This document shows positions 22,173 through 31,500 of a DNA stretch of 64,000 nt, piece by piece. Every line of letters starts with the position of its first letter. The first letter of the stretch is position 1. The DNA lies in assembly GCA_023091665.1 (NCBI GenBank), contig JALJCQ010000034.1:62001-126000 (forward strand), read 5' to 3'. The position numbers and the translations under genes are program-made. The DNA comes from Pythium myriotylum (taxonomy: Eukaryota > Oomycota > Peronosporomycetes > Pythiales > Pythiaceae). Below the pieces are notes generated by a model, which saw only the letters and a program-made list of their open reading frames with translations, did not search any database and was not told where the DNA came from.

Positions 22173-24392
22173 ATGGTGTTCTCTATGCCATCGCAAGCAG
22201 TTGCAGCGGCTTTCGCTTTCGTGGTGGTGTCTGCAGTCGGGCAGCAGATCAATACAGCGGACAAGGGCACTTACACGCTCTTCGATCCGGTCGCCCCAGC
22301 TTCCACACCTCCAGTCGACCTTTTCGCTCCAAGCGCGTCGCTAACAACGTGGCTGCCACCGCGCTTTGTGCTCCCTAGCTCCTCAAGCTCTCCCATCCCA
22401 ACAAATGAGTGGTGGGGGAACCTCATCGCATCTTCCTCAGATCCGCTCGTACAGCCTGTATGGACGAACCCGTACTCGCTTCGCCCGCTGCTTTCAGACG
22501 GACCGCTGGGTTTAGCAGCGTGTTACCCGTTCGCAACGCGTTTCTTCGGGGAGAGCACAGGCAATGGCAACGGGAATAGGTACTATACGCATTCGTTCGC
22601 GAACGACTTCGTCTTCTCGAGCACAGAGTTCACTCCTGCGTTTACGTTCAAAGTCACCTCATGGGACGACCTTAGCGTCTCGCTGCGCTTTGCGACCGTC
22701 GCATCGGGCAGCCTCACGGCGACGCTAGTGCCTGGCATGGCCTATGTCACCGCCAAGTACGTGAGTCTGTCGCCGAAGTTTGTCACTGCGAGCGCCATCG
22801 TGTCTGTCAATGGAGTGGCCGCCCAGGTGGGTAGCTCCTGGACGGCCAAGCGATTTGCGATCACGCTAGCCAACAGCCAGTCGTGGGTGCTGTACACGGC
22901 TACCAGTCTCATGCTCACGCTCGGCGATACAAACTCGCTTGTTGGCGGCGGATCATACTCGGGGTTCGCGCGCGTGGCCCTTGCAGTTAGTGATGTCGCA
23001 CTCGCTGCACTCGACAAGTCAGCTTCATGTCTGCTTGAGGGAAGCAACGTCGAGGCCAAGGATGCCGGTGCGTACATGTTCCAGCTCAAGACGAGTGGTG
23101 ACTGCACCAACGGCCTTTTCCACTACCTGCAAGTCCACCACGTTGACACGCTCGACCGCACAAGTGCCACAGAAGTGCAAGGAGTGACAGTCAACTCAGC
23201 CACGCACGGCCCCATGACGGGCGTGGTTACGAAGACGAGTCCTCCAGTGATCCGCTTCAGCGAGACGCAGAACGTTCCAGTGCAGTTCCTCCCACCTCGT
23301 CGACCAACTCTCTCCGTTGTCAGGACCCAGAAGATCAAGGAGACCCTCGATGCCGACATCAATGCCGCGTGGGATATCCCTGACGACCCTACATACTACG
23401 CCAACGGCAAGGCCATTCACAAGTACGCGAACCTCTGTCTAGTTGCCAGCGACTCGGTGGTTTCGGGTCTCGACAAGAAAGCGCTGGTCGCCAAGTGCCT
23501 CGCCAAGCTCGAGTCGGCGCTACTGCCTCTAAGCTCCAACTCCCTCACGACTCCGCTCGCCTTCGATGCGACATACCGCGGTATCGTGAGCTCGCTGTGG
23601 GTCGCCAACAACAACAATGACGCGAACTTCCGCAGCGGCGCCTACGACGACCACCACTACCGCTACGGCTACTGGATCGCGGCCGCCGCCATCGTCAACT
23701 ACCTCGACCCGTCCTGGTCAGCGCTACCGGCCTTGAACCGCGTCGTTGGTTTCCTCATCCGCGACGTCGCCAACCCTTCCAACTCAGACACCAGCTTTCC
23801 CAAGTTCCGCCACTTTGACTGGTTCCGAGGCCACTCGCTCTCGCATGGCATCACGCCGTTTGCCGATGGGAAGGACCTGGAGTGTTCGTCCGAGGACATC
23901 AATTTCCACTACGCCGTCGCGCTCTTCGCCAAGGCCACGGGCGATACAAAGCTCGCGAGTATCGCAGGTCTCATGCTCAAGCTCAGTACGCGCGTGGCGC
24001 AAAACTACGTGCTCCTGGCGAGTGACAACCGCGTGCACCCGCCGACGATTGTGGCGAACAAAGTCCCAGGGATCTACTTTGAGAATAAGGTCGACTATAC
24101 GACGTGGTTCAGCCCAGAAAAGTACGCGATCCATGGACTCCAGATGCTACCGATCACGCCAGTGACCGAGTTCGTGCGCTCGGCCAAGTTCGTGGGCGAG
24201 GAGTGGGACGTTGTGCTCAGCAAACTCCCGGACGTCGTGTCCGTGAACGCTGACAACGCCTGGCTCTCGTTGCTCTACACCAACTACGCGACCATCAACA
24301 AGAATGTCGCGCTTTCGAAGCTGCAAACAGTCTCACTCGAGGCCGGACTCACGCGCACATGGGCACTTTACATCGCTGCAACTCGAGCGTGA
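22173..24392 (+). CDS. GH81 endo-1,3-beta-glucanase E
   Basis: 739 residues, intronless. I chose the start at 22173 (MVFSMPSQAVAAAFAFVVVS) because it puts a signal peptide at the N-terminus; the frame stays open to an ATG at 22059, adding 38 polar residues. A start at 22185 (MPSQAV) is also possible. GH81 motifs: PTNEWWGNLI, DDHHYRYGYW with D493, and LECSSEDINFHYA with E570 and E574. It ends in TRTWALYIAATRA without a tail, like A-C. It is the most diverged of the six catalytic domains, for example YDDHHYR instead of YNDHHYH. Confidence 0.93.
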   Translation: MVFSMPSQAVAAAFAFVVVSAVGQQINTADKGTYTLFDPVAPASTPPVDLFAPSASLTTWLPPRFVLPSSSSSPIPTNEWWGNLIASSSDPLVQPVWTNPYSLRPLLSDGPLGLAACYPFATRFFGESTGNGNGNRYYTHSFANDFVFSSTEFTPAFTFKVTSWDDLSVSLRFATVASGSLTATLVPGMAYVTAKYVSLSPKFVTASAIVSVNGVAAQVGSSWTAKRFAITLANSQSWVLYTATSLMLTLGDTNSLVGGGSYSGFARVALAVSDVALAALDKSASCLLEGSNVEAKDAGAYMFQLKTSGDCTNGLFHYLQVHHVDTLDRTSATEVQGVTVNSATHGPMTGVVTKTSPPVIRFSETQNVPVQFLPPRRPTLSVVRTQKIKETLDADINAAWDIPDDPTYYANGKAIHKYANLCLVASDSVVSGLDKKALVAKCLAKLESALLPLSSNSLTTPLAFDATYRGIVSSLWVANNNNDANFRSGAYDDHHYRYGYWIAAAAIVNYLDPSWSALPALNRVVGFLIRDVANPSNSDTSFPKFRHFDWFRGHSLSHGITPFADGKDLECSSEDINFHYAVALFAKATGDTKLASIAGLMLKLSTRVAQNYVLLASDNRVHPPTIVANKVPGIYFENKVDYTTWFSPEKYAIHGLQMLPITPVTEFVRSAKFVGEEWDVVLSKLPDVVSVNADNAWLSLLYTNYATINKNVALSKLQTVSLEAGLTRTWALYIAATRA

Positions 24393-25176
24393 GGAGTGAA
24401 GAGAAAGATAATCCATTATTCCAGCAGTAGTAAATCACATTTACACAGCTGTAGCCGCTTGCTGCTATCTAAAAGTGGCCCGTTGCAGTAGATCTCGGCG
24501 TTTGTTGAGAACCCTTCAGTTCTCGACGATTTTGGTACCTTTGCCGAAGATTTCCACGCTGGGCTCTCACGTCGCATTGCGACTACCCCAATGTGCACTG
24601 ATTGAAAGGGTTGCAGCACTGAACTGGCAGGCAGCATGAGATTTCCGAGGACGAATTGTCATACTGGCTGCCTGATGGCGTCATGGGCATTATGGGATAG
24701 AGGAGCCGCCGGTCTTGGCAGAAGCAGGACGCTCAGCATCTCCCTTGGCGCTCTTCATCGTCGTGGTGTCGCGACCAGATCAAAGACTCGAGAGCACTCC
24801 ACGCAGACTTTCAGAAATTAACCGCATCACAACAGACTCAAGGTTCACGAGGCTAGTCGCCCAAGGGCGAACGATATGATTATTAGTGGTGGATGAGCCA
24901 AAAATTGACTCATACAAAGTACTAAACTCAAGACGGTCCTTGAAGCGGCTTCAACCGGAGATCAGAACATACTTCAAGTGTTGATCACAACAAGACTACT
25001 CGGCCGAACTTCGTTCGTCTCGAGTTCCTACCGTATATGCCTTTATACGAGTGATAGTTGCCAGTGTCGCATGCTTTCTCCGCCACGTATACCTTATGGT
25101 GAATATTTTCCGGGTTTGCGTCAAGAATGCTTTGGATCTCTTCATTTTCGCATTCACCGCATCAAAGACGAGGAAG
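24393..25176. other. Spacer between GH81 E and kinase 1
   Basis: 784 bases; no gene, repeat or clear promoter motif seen. Confidence 0.5.
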
Positions 25177-26827
25177 ATGAGGAAGATTTTTGTCGCCGCG
25201 TCGGTTGCCATCAATGTCTCCTTTGCCTAGGCAACTCAGTGTGGGGGGACTCAGCTTACCAACCAACTACTCACGATCGCCACGCCCGCCTACAACTGCC
25301 AGACCGCCACGGGCTACAGCGTCATTCCACCGTCGACGATGCCTACGACAGCTCAGGAAGCGGCAATGTGCTCGAAATGCACCGACCTTGTGAAGGTCAC
25401 CAACAACATGGCTTTCCCTGATTGTACTGTTCAGATTGACGGTGTGGACAAACCTGTTGGCGAGTATTTCAGTACGCTCACCGCCACATGTCGATCTGCA
25501 AGCGAAGTTACCTCGACCCAGCCGAGTCCTGCGTCCGCGGTACCGGCAAATGGTGGCTTGACAGTGGACGGAGCTGGGAGTGCCAGGCCCGATGTAACCA
25601 TGCCGCAAAAAGACGAAAAGAATTCTGAGGGGTCTTGGATAATAATTGGCATCGTCATTGGTGCCGTTGTGCTCGTGGTTGTAGTAGTGGTCGTGGCTCG
25701 ATTTCGAGGTAGACTCAGAAGTGGAGGCAAAGAAGGCACTCAAGTTGGCGCTCGGACGAGTTCCACGTCAGACGGTGGAGACCTGTACGATAGGTCATCG
25801 ACAATACCGTCACAAACACCACTGAGAATGCACACGAGGTCGAGTGACGAAACCGCAGGAACGACAAGTAGCACCAAGAGCAACCGAAGCGATCAACCCG
25901 TCGATCTAGGAGTGTGGGATGACCCGGCAGTGATGACGATTCCCATCTCGTACGACACGGTCTTCTTCGGCCCGTTACTCAGTCGAGGCGGCTACGGCGT
26001 GGTCTACAAAGGCACTTACAGAGGCAACACCGTCGCGATCAAGCAGTTGCTCCCCGAGAGACGCAAAGACGCGGCGCAGATCAACGCTTTCCTCAGCGAG
26101 ATCAAGCTGATGGCCACCATGGAGCACGAGCGCATCGTCAGACTCATCGGCGTTGCGTGGAACTCGCTCAGTGATGCATGCGTCGTGGTCGAGTACATGG
26201 AGAACGGCGACTTGCGGTCTGTGCTGACGCGGTGGGACAATGGCGACGAGATGCGGCCACGAGGCTTTGACGCGGACAAATTAAAGATCGCTCTTCATGT
26301 GGCCCATGCGCTTACGTACCTCCACTCGCTCGCGCCCGTGGTTGTCCACCGTGACCTCAAATCCAAGAACATCCTACTGAACACCACCTTCGACGCAAAA
26401 CTAACCGACTTCGGCGTGTCTCGCGAACGAGCAGAGTCGACGATGACGGCCGGCGTCGGCTCCTTCCTGTGGATGGCACCCACCGGAGGTGATGCTGGGC
26501 GAGAGGTACAACGAGAAGGCTGATATCTTCTCGTTTGGAGTGGTGCTGTCGGAATTGGATACGCATCAGTTGCCATACTCGCGAGCGAAGCAGGCTGGAA
26601 CTGACCGCGCGATTCCAGACGCCGCCATGCTTCAGTTGGTCACGCTCGGCCGCTTGACGGTATCGTTCTCCGAGCTCACGCATCCAGAGATCACGCAACT
26701 TGGCCGCGAATGTATTGCGCTCGATCCAACGCAGCGACCGAACTCTGCTGAGGTGCTACATCGCGTGCACCAGACGATTCGACCATACTTATCGAAGGGC
26801 GACCGCCACCATGACGAAGAGAAGTGA
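25177..26827 (+). pseudogene. Receptor-like kinase with elicitin-like ectodomain, copy 1 (disrupted)
   Basis: Architecture: signal peptide (MRKIFVAASVAINVSFA), six-cysteine ectodomain, membrane segment (about 25640-25700, IIIGIVIGAVVLVVVVVVVA), basic juxtamembrane region and TKL-type kinase domain. Cysteine spacing is C-x18-C-x23-C-x2-C-x14-C-x21-C, close to canonical elicitins (x23, x23, x4, x14, x23). Kinase motifs: RGGYGVVYKG, VAIKQL, HRDLKSKN, DFGVSR. Two lesions: an in-frame TAG at 25228-25230 right after the signal peptide, and a tandem CACC duplication at 26477-26484 that turns the expected MAPEVM into MAPTGG and shifts the frame. Downstream, the frame from about 26483 to 26827 still encodes the rest of the kinase (GERYNEKADIFSFGVVLSEL). 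The first glycine of the GxGxxG loop is serine. A modelling problem is possible but no intron fits. Confidence 0.82.
25893..26766 (+). repeat. Near-identical kinase-domain segment, inverted copy at about 34938-35812
   Basis: Reading both strands, this stretch matches the minus strand of 34938-35812 with only a few base changes (such as D/N in GVWDDP, R/H in PYSRAKQ, M/V and T/A later). Ectodomains and the last 20 or so codons on either side are clearly diverged, so similarity starts and stops sharply. Confidence 0.88.
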
Positions 26828-27011
26828 CTTTGGTTCTAAATGGAGCGTGGTCGACGATCACACACAACCCGCATCGCAAACACGACCACTGCCTCGTTCA
26901 CAGCCCCATTCAATCCCGCCAAGTTCACTCACAGCAGAGTCACCAACCGTATATGAGACGTTGCTCTTGGTATTGATGAACAAAGCAAACAACCAATTAC
27001 TGCTTGATCCA

Positions 27012-27713
27012 TTAACAGACCGCCTCGTTGTCACCAACCAAAGCGACCGCATGTTTGCCCTTGGATGCTTTTGCGCGCGGTCGCGGCAGCGCCTTTTGGA
27101 GCTCGCCACTCGTCGGGATCGTCAGGCTCGGGTTGCACAGTTTGAGGAGCTTTTGAAACGGCGCCGTGTCGATCGTGCTGTAAGGGATGGCCACCGAGTT
27201 GAACGCCTCGGCGATCGCGAGGGCCAGTTCATGCTCCTTCCCGTTCTCCGTCGCGGCCGCCGTCGTCGTCGTCGTCGTTGAGGGCGTCGACTCGCCATCG
27301 CTCTTCTTTCTCTTATCTACGCGCGGTTTCTTGGGCACTGGTGTCTCCTCTTCCTCTTCCTCGTCCTGCTCGCTCGCGTACTCGGCGAGCCACGGGTGCT
27401 CGTGCTGGTTGCGGCGCTTCCACGAGGGCTCGCCGGCCTCGCCGAGCATGAGCTTGAGGCGCGCGGCGCGGTCGCCCTTGTCGGCCTTGCGACACGTCTT
27501 GTGGAACATGATGCGGCGCGCCATGTCGACCATGTCGGTGAGCGGCTGCGCGCAGCGGTAGCCGGCGTGCGGCAAAATGTCGCGGCCCAGCTGCGCGTTG
27601 CGGAACAAGTGGCCGCAGCAGGAGCACTTGACGTCCGGATGCGGCTTGGAGGGCGCGTCGCGCGCCGCCACGACGTCGAAGAAGCGCCAGATGAGCCGCG
27701 ACTCGGCCGGCAT
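27012..27713 (-). CDS. BED-finger/hAT-transposase-derived short protein
   Basis: 233 residues from the ATG at 27713. Residues about 1-75 resemble a BED-type zinc-binding domain of hAT transposases (WRFFDVVAAR, then VKCSCCGHLF and a later FHKTC). Residues about 165-215 (LALAIAEAFNSVAIPYSTID, FQKLLKLCNPSLTIPTSGEL) match the conserved stretch that precedes the catalytic core in hAT transposases. The catalytic domain is missing: the frame stops soon after, behind a basic KALPRPRAKASKGK tail. Between the two lies an acidic EEEEE run followed by KKPRVDKRKK, a possible nuclear localisation signal. It could be a truncated element or a domesticated DNA-binding protein. No transposon ends identified. 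Confidence 0.65.
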   Translation of the reverse strand: MPAESRLIWRFFDVVAARDAPSKPHPDVKCSCCGHLFRNAQLGRDILPHAGYRCAQPLTDMVDMARRIMFHKTCRKADKGDRAARLKLMLGEAGEPSWKRRNQHEHPWLAEYASEQDEEEEEETPVPKKPRVDKRKKSDGESTPSTTTTTTAAATENGKEHELALAIAEAFNSVAIPYSTIDTAPFQKLLKLCNPSLTIPTSGELQKALPRPRAKASKGKHAVALVGDNEAVC

Positions 27714-27786
27714 GGCTCTCGCTCGGCGGATCCAGGTGTGGTTCGAAAAAAAAAGGGAAGCAGTAGTTTACATCGGTGGCGGGGCG

Positions 27787-27938
27787 AATAAAATACCAAC
27801 ATCATGTGGACCACTCTTTTGTTTCTAACTAATAATAGGTCGGTCGGTTTTTATCGGCCAAGTAAATAACCCCCCCCAAAATACCCCGTGAGGTGGACCA
27901 CTTCGTGTTCCTAACTGATAACTTTGTCGGTTCGTATC
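27787..27938. repeat. Two imperfect direct repeats of about 45 nt
   Basis: The stretch around 27787-27850 (AAATACC...GTGGACCACT...TCTAACT) recurs with changes at about 27875-27938 (AAATACC...GTGGACCACT...CCTAACT). They lie just upstream of the hAT-derived ORF and could be remnants of subterminal transposon repeats. Confidence 0.45.
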
Positions 27939-28478
27939 GCGCGTCGTGTCGTGCATTGGCGGGCCAGCTCAGACTCTCGTGCCGAAATCTTGTTTTTTTT
28001 CGCCGGCCTGTGAGTTCTGAACTGAAGCCACGCTTGCCCCGCTGGCTCTCTACCACGAGCGACTCAACTCGTTGCACCAAGCAGATCTTTTGTGGAACAG
28101 CGCGTTTCTCCACGGTCTCACGTCGTCGTGATCTTGTGATCATGCCAAGTCCCTCGCTTCACTTCTCTCCAGAGTGTCAGTGCCTCACAGTACTCGTGCT
28201 GCGTACGTCGGTTACCAGTGGCTGAAGGGCCATGGGTTCGTTCTCGTGGCCTGCTGACCGTTCACCTGCGCGTCGTCGTGGTGCCGAGCAGTCCTGAGGT
28301 GTCCAGTCCGTTGCTACTCTATCGCACTGCTCGGTGGTGCCATCGCGTTTGCGTCCAGCGCCCCAGATGATTCGAAAGGGTCCACGCCAACTCAGCGTTT
28401 GTATCCCGTCACCAGCAGTGCACCCAGCTGACCACCGCGCCACTCGACTGGTTGGCGTAATGACCGAGTGCCACAGAG
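27939..28478. other. Divergent spacer between hAT-derived ORF and GH81 F
   Basis: No gene seen; probably the promoter region of gene F. Confidence 0.5.
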
Positions 28479-28495
28479 CTCACTCTCCATTTCGC
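28479..28495 (+). promoter_or_regulatory. Initiator-like motif of GH81 F
   Basis: GCTCACTCTCCATTTCG is very close to the oomycete initiator consensus and lies 18-34 bases before the ATG at 28513. The in-frame ATG at 28468 is upstream of it, which favours the 28513 start. Confidence 0.6.
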
Positions 28496-28512
28496 CTCTC
28501 TCTCTCTCCACG

Positions 28513-31500
28513 ATGGTGCGCGCCGTGCTTGTGCTCGGGCTCGCGGCGAGCACCACGCTCGTGCGTGCGGCGACCTACTCCATGGCCGACAAGGGCGCCT
28601 ACACGCTGTTCGACGCCGCCCTCTCCACGGAAGCGCCGACCAGCGGGCTCTTCCCAGCCAACGACGGGCTCAAGACCTGGCTGCCGCCTCGCTTCCTCGC
28701 GGCGGGACTCGTGGGCTCGATGCCGATCCCGACCAACAACTGGTGGGGCAACATGATCGCGTCCTCGAGCGACACGTCCGTGCAGTCTGTGTGGACGAAC
28801 CCGTACGTGTTTCGTCCGATCCTCGACGTTGCGCCGTACGGCTTGTCGATCAACTACCCGTATCCAAACCGATTCTTCGGCGGATCGACAGCCCAAGGAA
28901 GCTTCTACTACGCCTCCTCCATCGCCACGGACTTTGTCATCTCGGCTACCGGGTTCACGACGGCGCCAACGTTGCAGGTCACGTCCTGGGATGACCTCGG
29001 CGTCACGGCGACTTTCTCAACAAGCTCAACGAAAAAGATCGAGACGACTCTCGTGCCCGGCATGGGACTCGTCACCGCCAAGTACACGGGACTCACGCCC
29101 CAGATCTCCTCAGTGGCCACCATCACAGCCATCAACGGTGCCATGGTCTCACCTGGCGCATCGGTCACCAGTACGCGCTTTGTGCTCACGCTCTCGAACA
29201 GCCAGAAGTGGGTTCTCTACGCCGGAACAAGGATCAAGCTCACGCTGAGCACGTCGCAAAAGCTGGTCGGAAGTGCCGCTTTCACTGGCTACCTGCGTCT
29301 TGGACTGGTCGTCAGCGACGCGCAGCTTGCGGCTCTTGACAAATCGGCGCCGTGCCTGCTGGAAGGAAGCAACGTCGAGGCCAAGGACGCCACCGCGTAC
29401 ATGTTCCATCTGAAGACGAGCGGCGACTGCTCCAACGGCCTCTTCCACTACCTTCAAGTCCACCACATGGACACGCTTGATCGCTCGAGCGCTGTGGAAG
29501 TGGCCAGCTCGACTGCGTACTCGGCCACGCGCGGGCCGATGACAGGTGTGCTCACTGTCACGAACCCTCCGGTGATCCGCTTCAGTGAGACGCAGAACGT
29601 TCCTGTGAGCTTCTACCCGCCACGCAGTCCTCGATCGGACATTGTCGCCACGCAGAAGATCAAAGAGACGTTGGCAGCAGACATTAATGCCACGTGGGCA
29701 TTCACGAACGACGGCGGCTACTACTTCAACGGCAAGGCCGTCCACAAGTACGCGAATCTGTGTCTTCTCGCGAGCGACGTTGCGGTCACTGGATCAGACA
29801 AAGCCGCCATGCAACGCGCGTGTCTCGATAAACTCGAGAGCCTGCTGGCTCCTTTTCTCGCCAACTCGCTCTTTTATCCACTCAACTATGATACAACGTA
29901 CCGAGGTATCGTCAGCACTGCGGGGTTGGTCCTGAACGACCAGAACGCTGACTTTGGCAACACCATGTACAACGACCACCACTACCACTATGGCTACTGG
30001 ATCGCGGCGTCCGCCATCGTCAATTTTCTCGACCCCACATGGGCCGGACTCGTGCAGCTCAACCGAATCACCACGTTCCTGATTCGCGACGTCGCCAACC
30101 CCTCAAATTCGGACACGAGTTTCCCCAAGTTCCGCCAGTTTGACTGGTTCCGTGGCCACTCGTACTCGCACGGCGTCACGGCGGTTGGGGATGGCAAAGA
30201 CGAAGAGAGCTCCTCCGAGGGCATCAACTTCCATTACGCCGTCGCGTTGTATGGCAAGGCTACGGGCAACGCAGCGCTCGCCTCGATCGGTCAACTCCTG
30301 CTCAAGATCAACACGCACGCCGTGCAGAACTACTTCCTGATGACCAGTGACAACCGCGTCCACCCGCCGTCGTTCGCCTCGAACAAAGTCACGGGCATCC
30401 TCTGGGACAACAAGGCTGTGTACACGACGTGGTTTAGCGGTGAAGCGTACGCGATCCACGGCATCCAGATGATCCCGATCACTCCCGTGACTGAGTATGT
30501 GCGCACCGCCAAGTTCATTGGTGAAGAATGGGACGCGATCGTGAGCAAGATTCCCGACGTGGTCAGCACCAACGTCGCCAACACGTGGTTATCGCTGATC
30601 TACGCTAACTACGCCACCGTAAACATGACCTTGGCGCTCGAGAAGCTGCAAGTGGTGAGCATGGATGATGGTCTCACTAGATCTTGGGCGTTGTACATTG
30701 CGGCGTCGAGTGCATCGACGATTACACCTCCAATCTCCACGCCAGCCCCAACAACGCCCGCTCCCACGACTCCAGCTCCTACAACACCGGCTCCCACGAC
30801 CCCAACTCCTACGACGCCGGCTCCGACAACGCCAGTTCCTACTACCCCGGCACCTACTACCCCAGCTCCGACAACGCCGGCTCCGACAACACCGGCTCCC
30901 ACGACGCCAGCTCCGACGACCCCGGCACCTACAACGCCGACCCCAACGACTCCGGCTCCGACAACGCCAGCTCCGACAACGCCGGCTCCAACTACCCCAG
31001 CACCAACTACCACGGCACCAACAACGCCGACCCCAACGACTCCGGCTCCGACAACGCCAGCTCCGACAACGCCGGCTCCAACTACCCCAGCACCAACTAC
31101 CCCAGCACCAACTACCCCGGTACCAACAACGCCAGCTCCGACAACGCCGGCTCCAACTACCCCAGCACCAACTACCCCAGCACCAACTACCCCGGTACCA
31201 ACAACGCCAGCTCCGACAACGCCGGCTCCAACTACCCCAGCACCAACTACCCCAGCACCAACTACCCCGGCACCAACTACCCTGGCTCCGACGACGCCGA
31301 AGCCGACAACACCGGCTCCGACAACACCAGCTCCGACAACACCGGCTCCGACAACACCGGCTCCAACAACACCAGCTCCGACGACGCCAGCTCCGACGAC
31401 GCCAGCTCCGACGACACCGGCACCAACGACACCTGCTCCCACAGCAGCGTCCGGTGGCCCTTGTGGAAATGACAAGGATGGTCCGATGGTGTGCCCCGCT

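Noticed and set aside
30739..31443. CRISPR-like regular repeat
   Set aside because: Units are contiguous 15-bp codon repeats inside an open frame of a eukaryote, without spacers.
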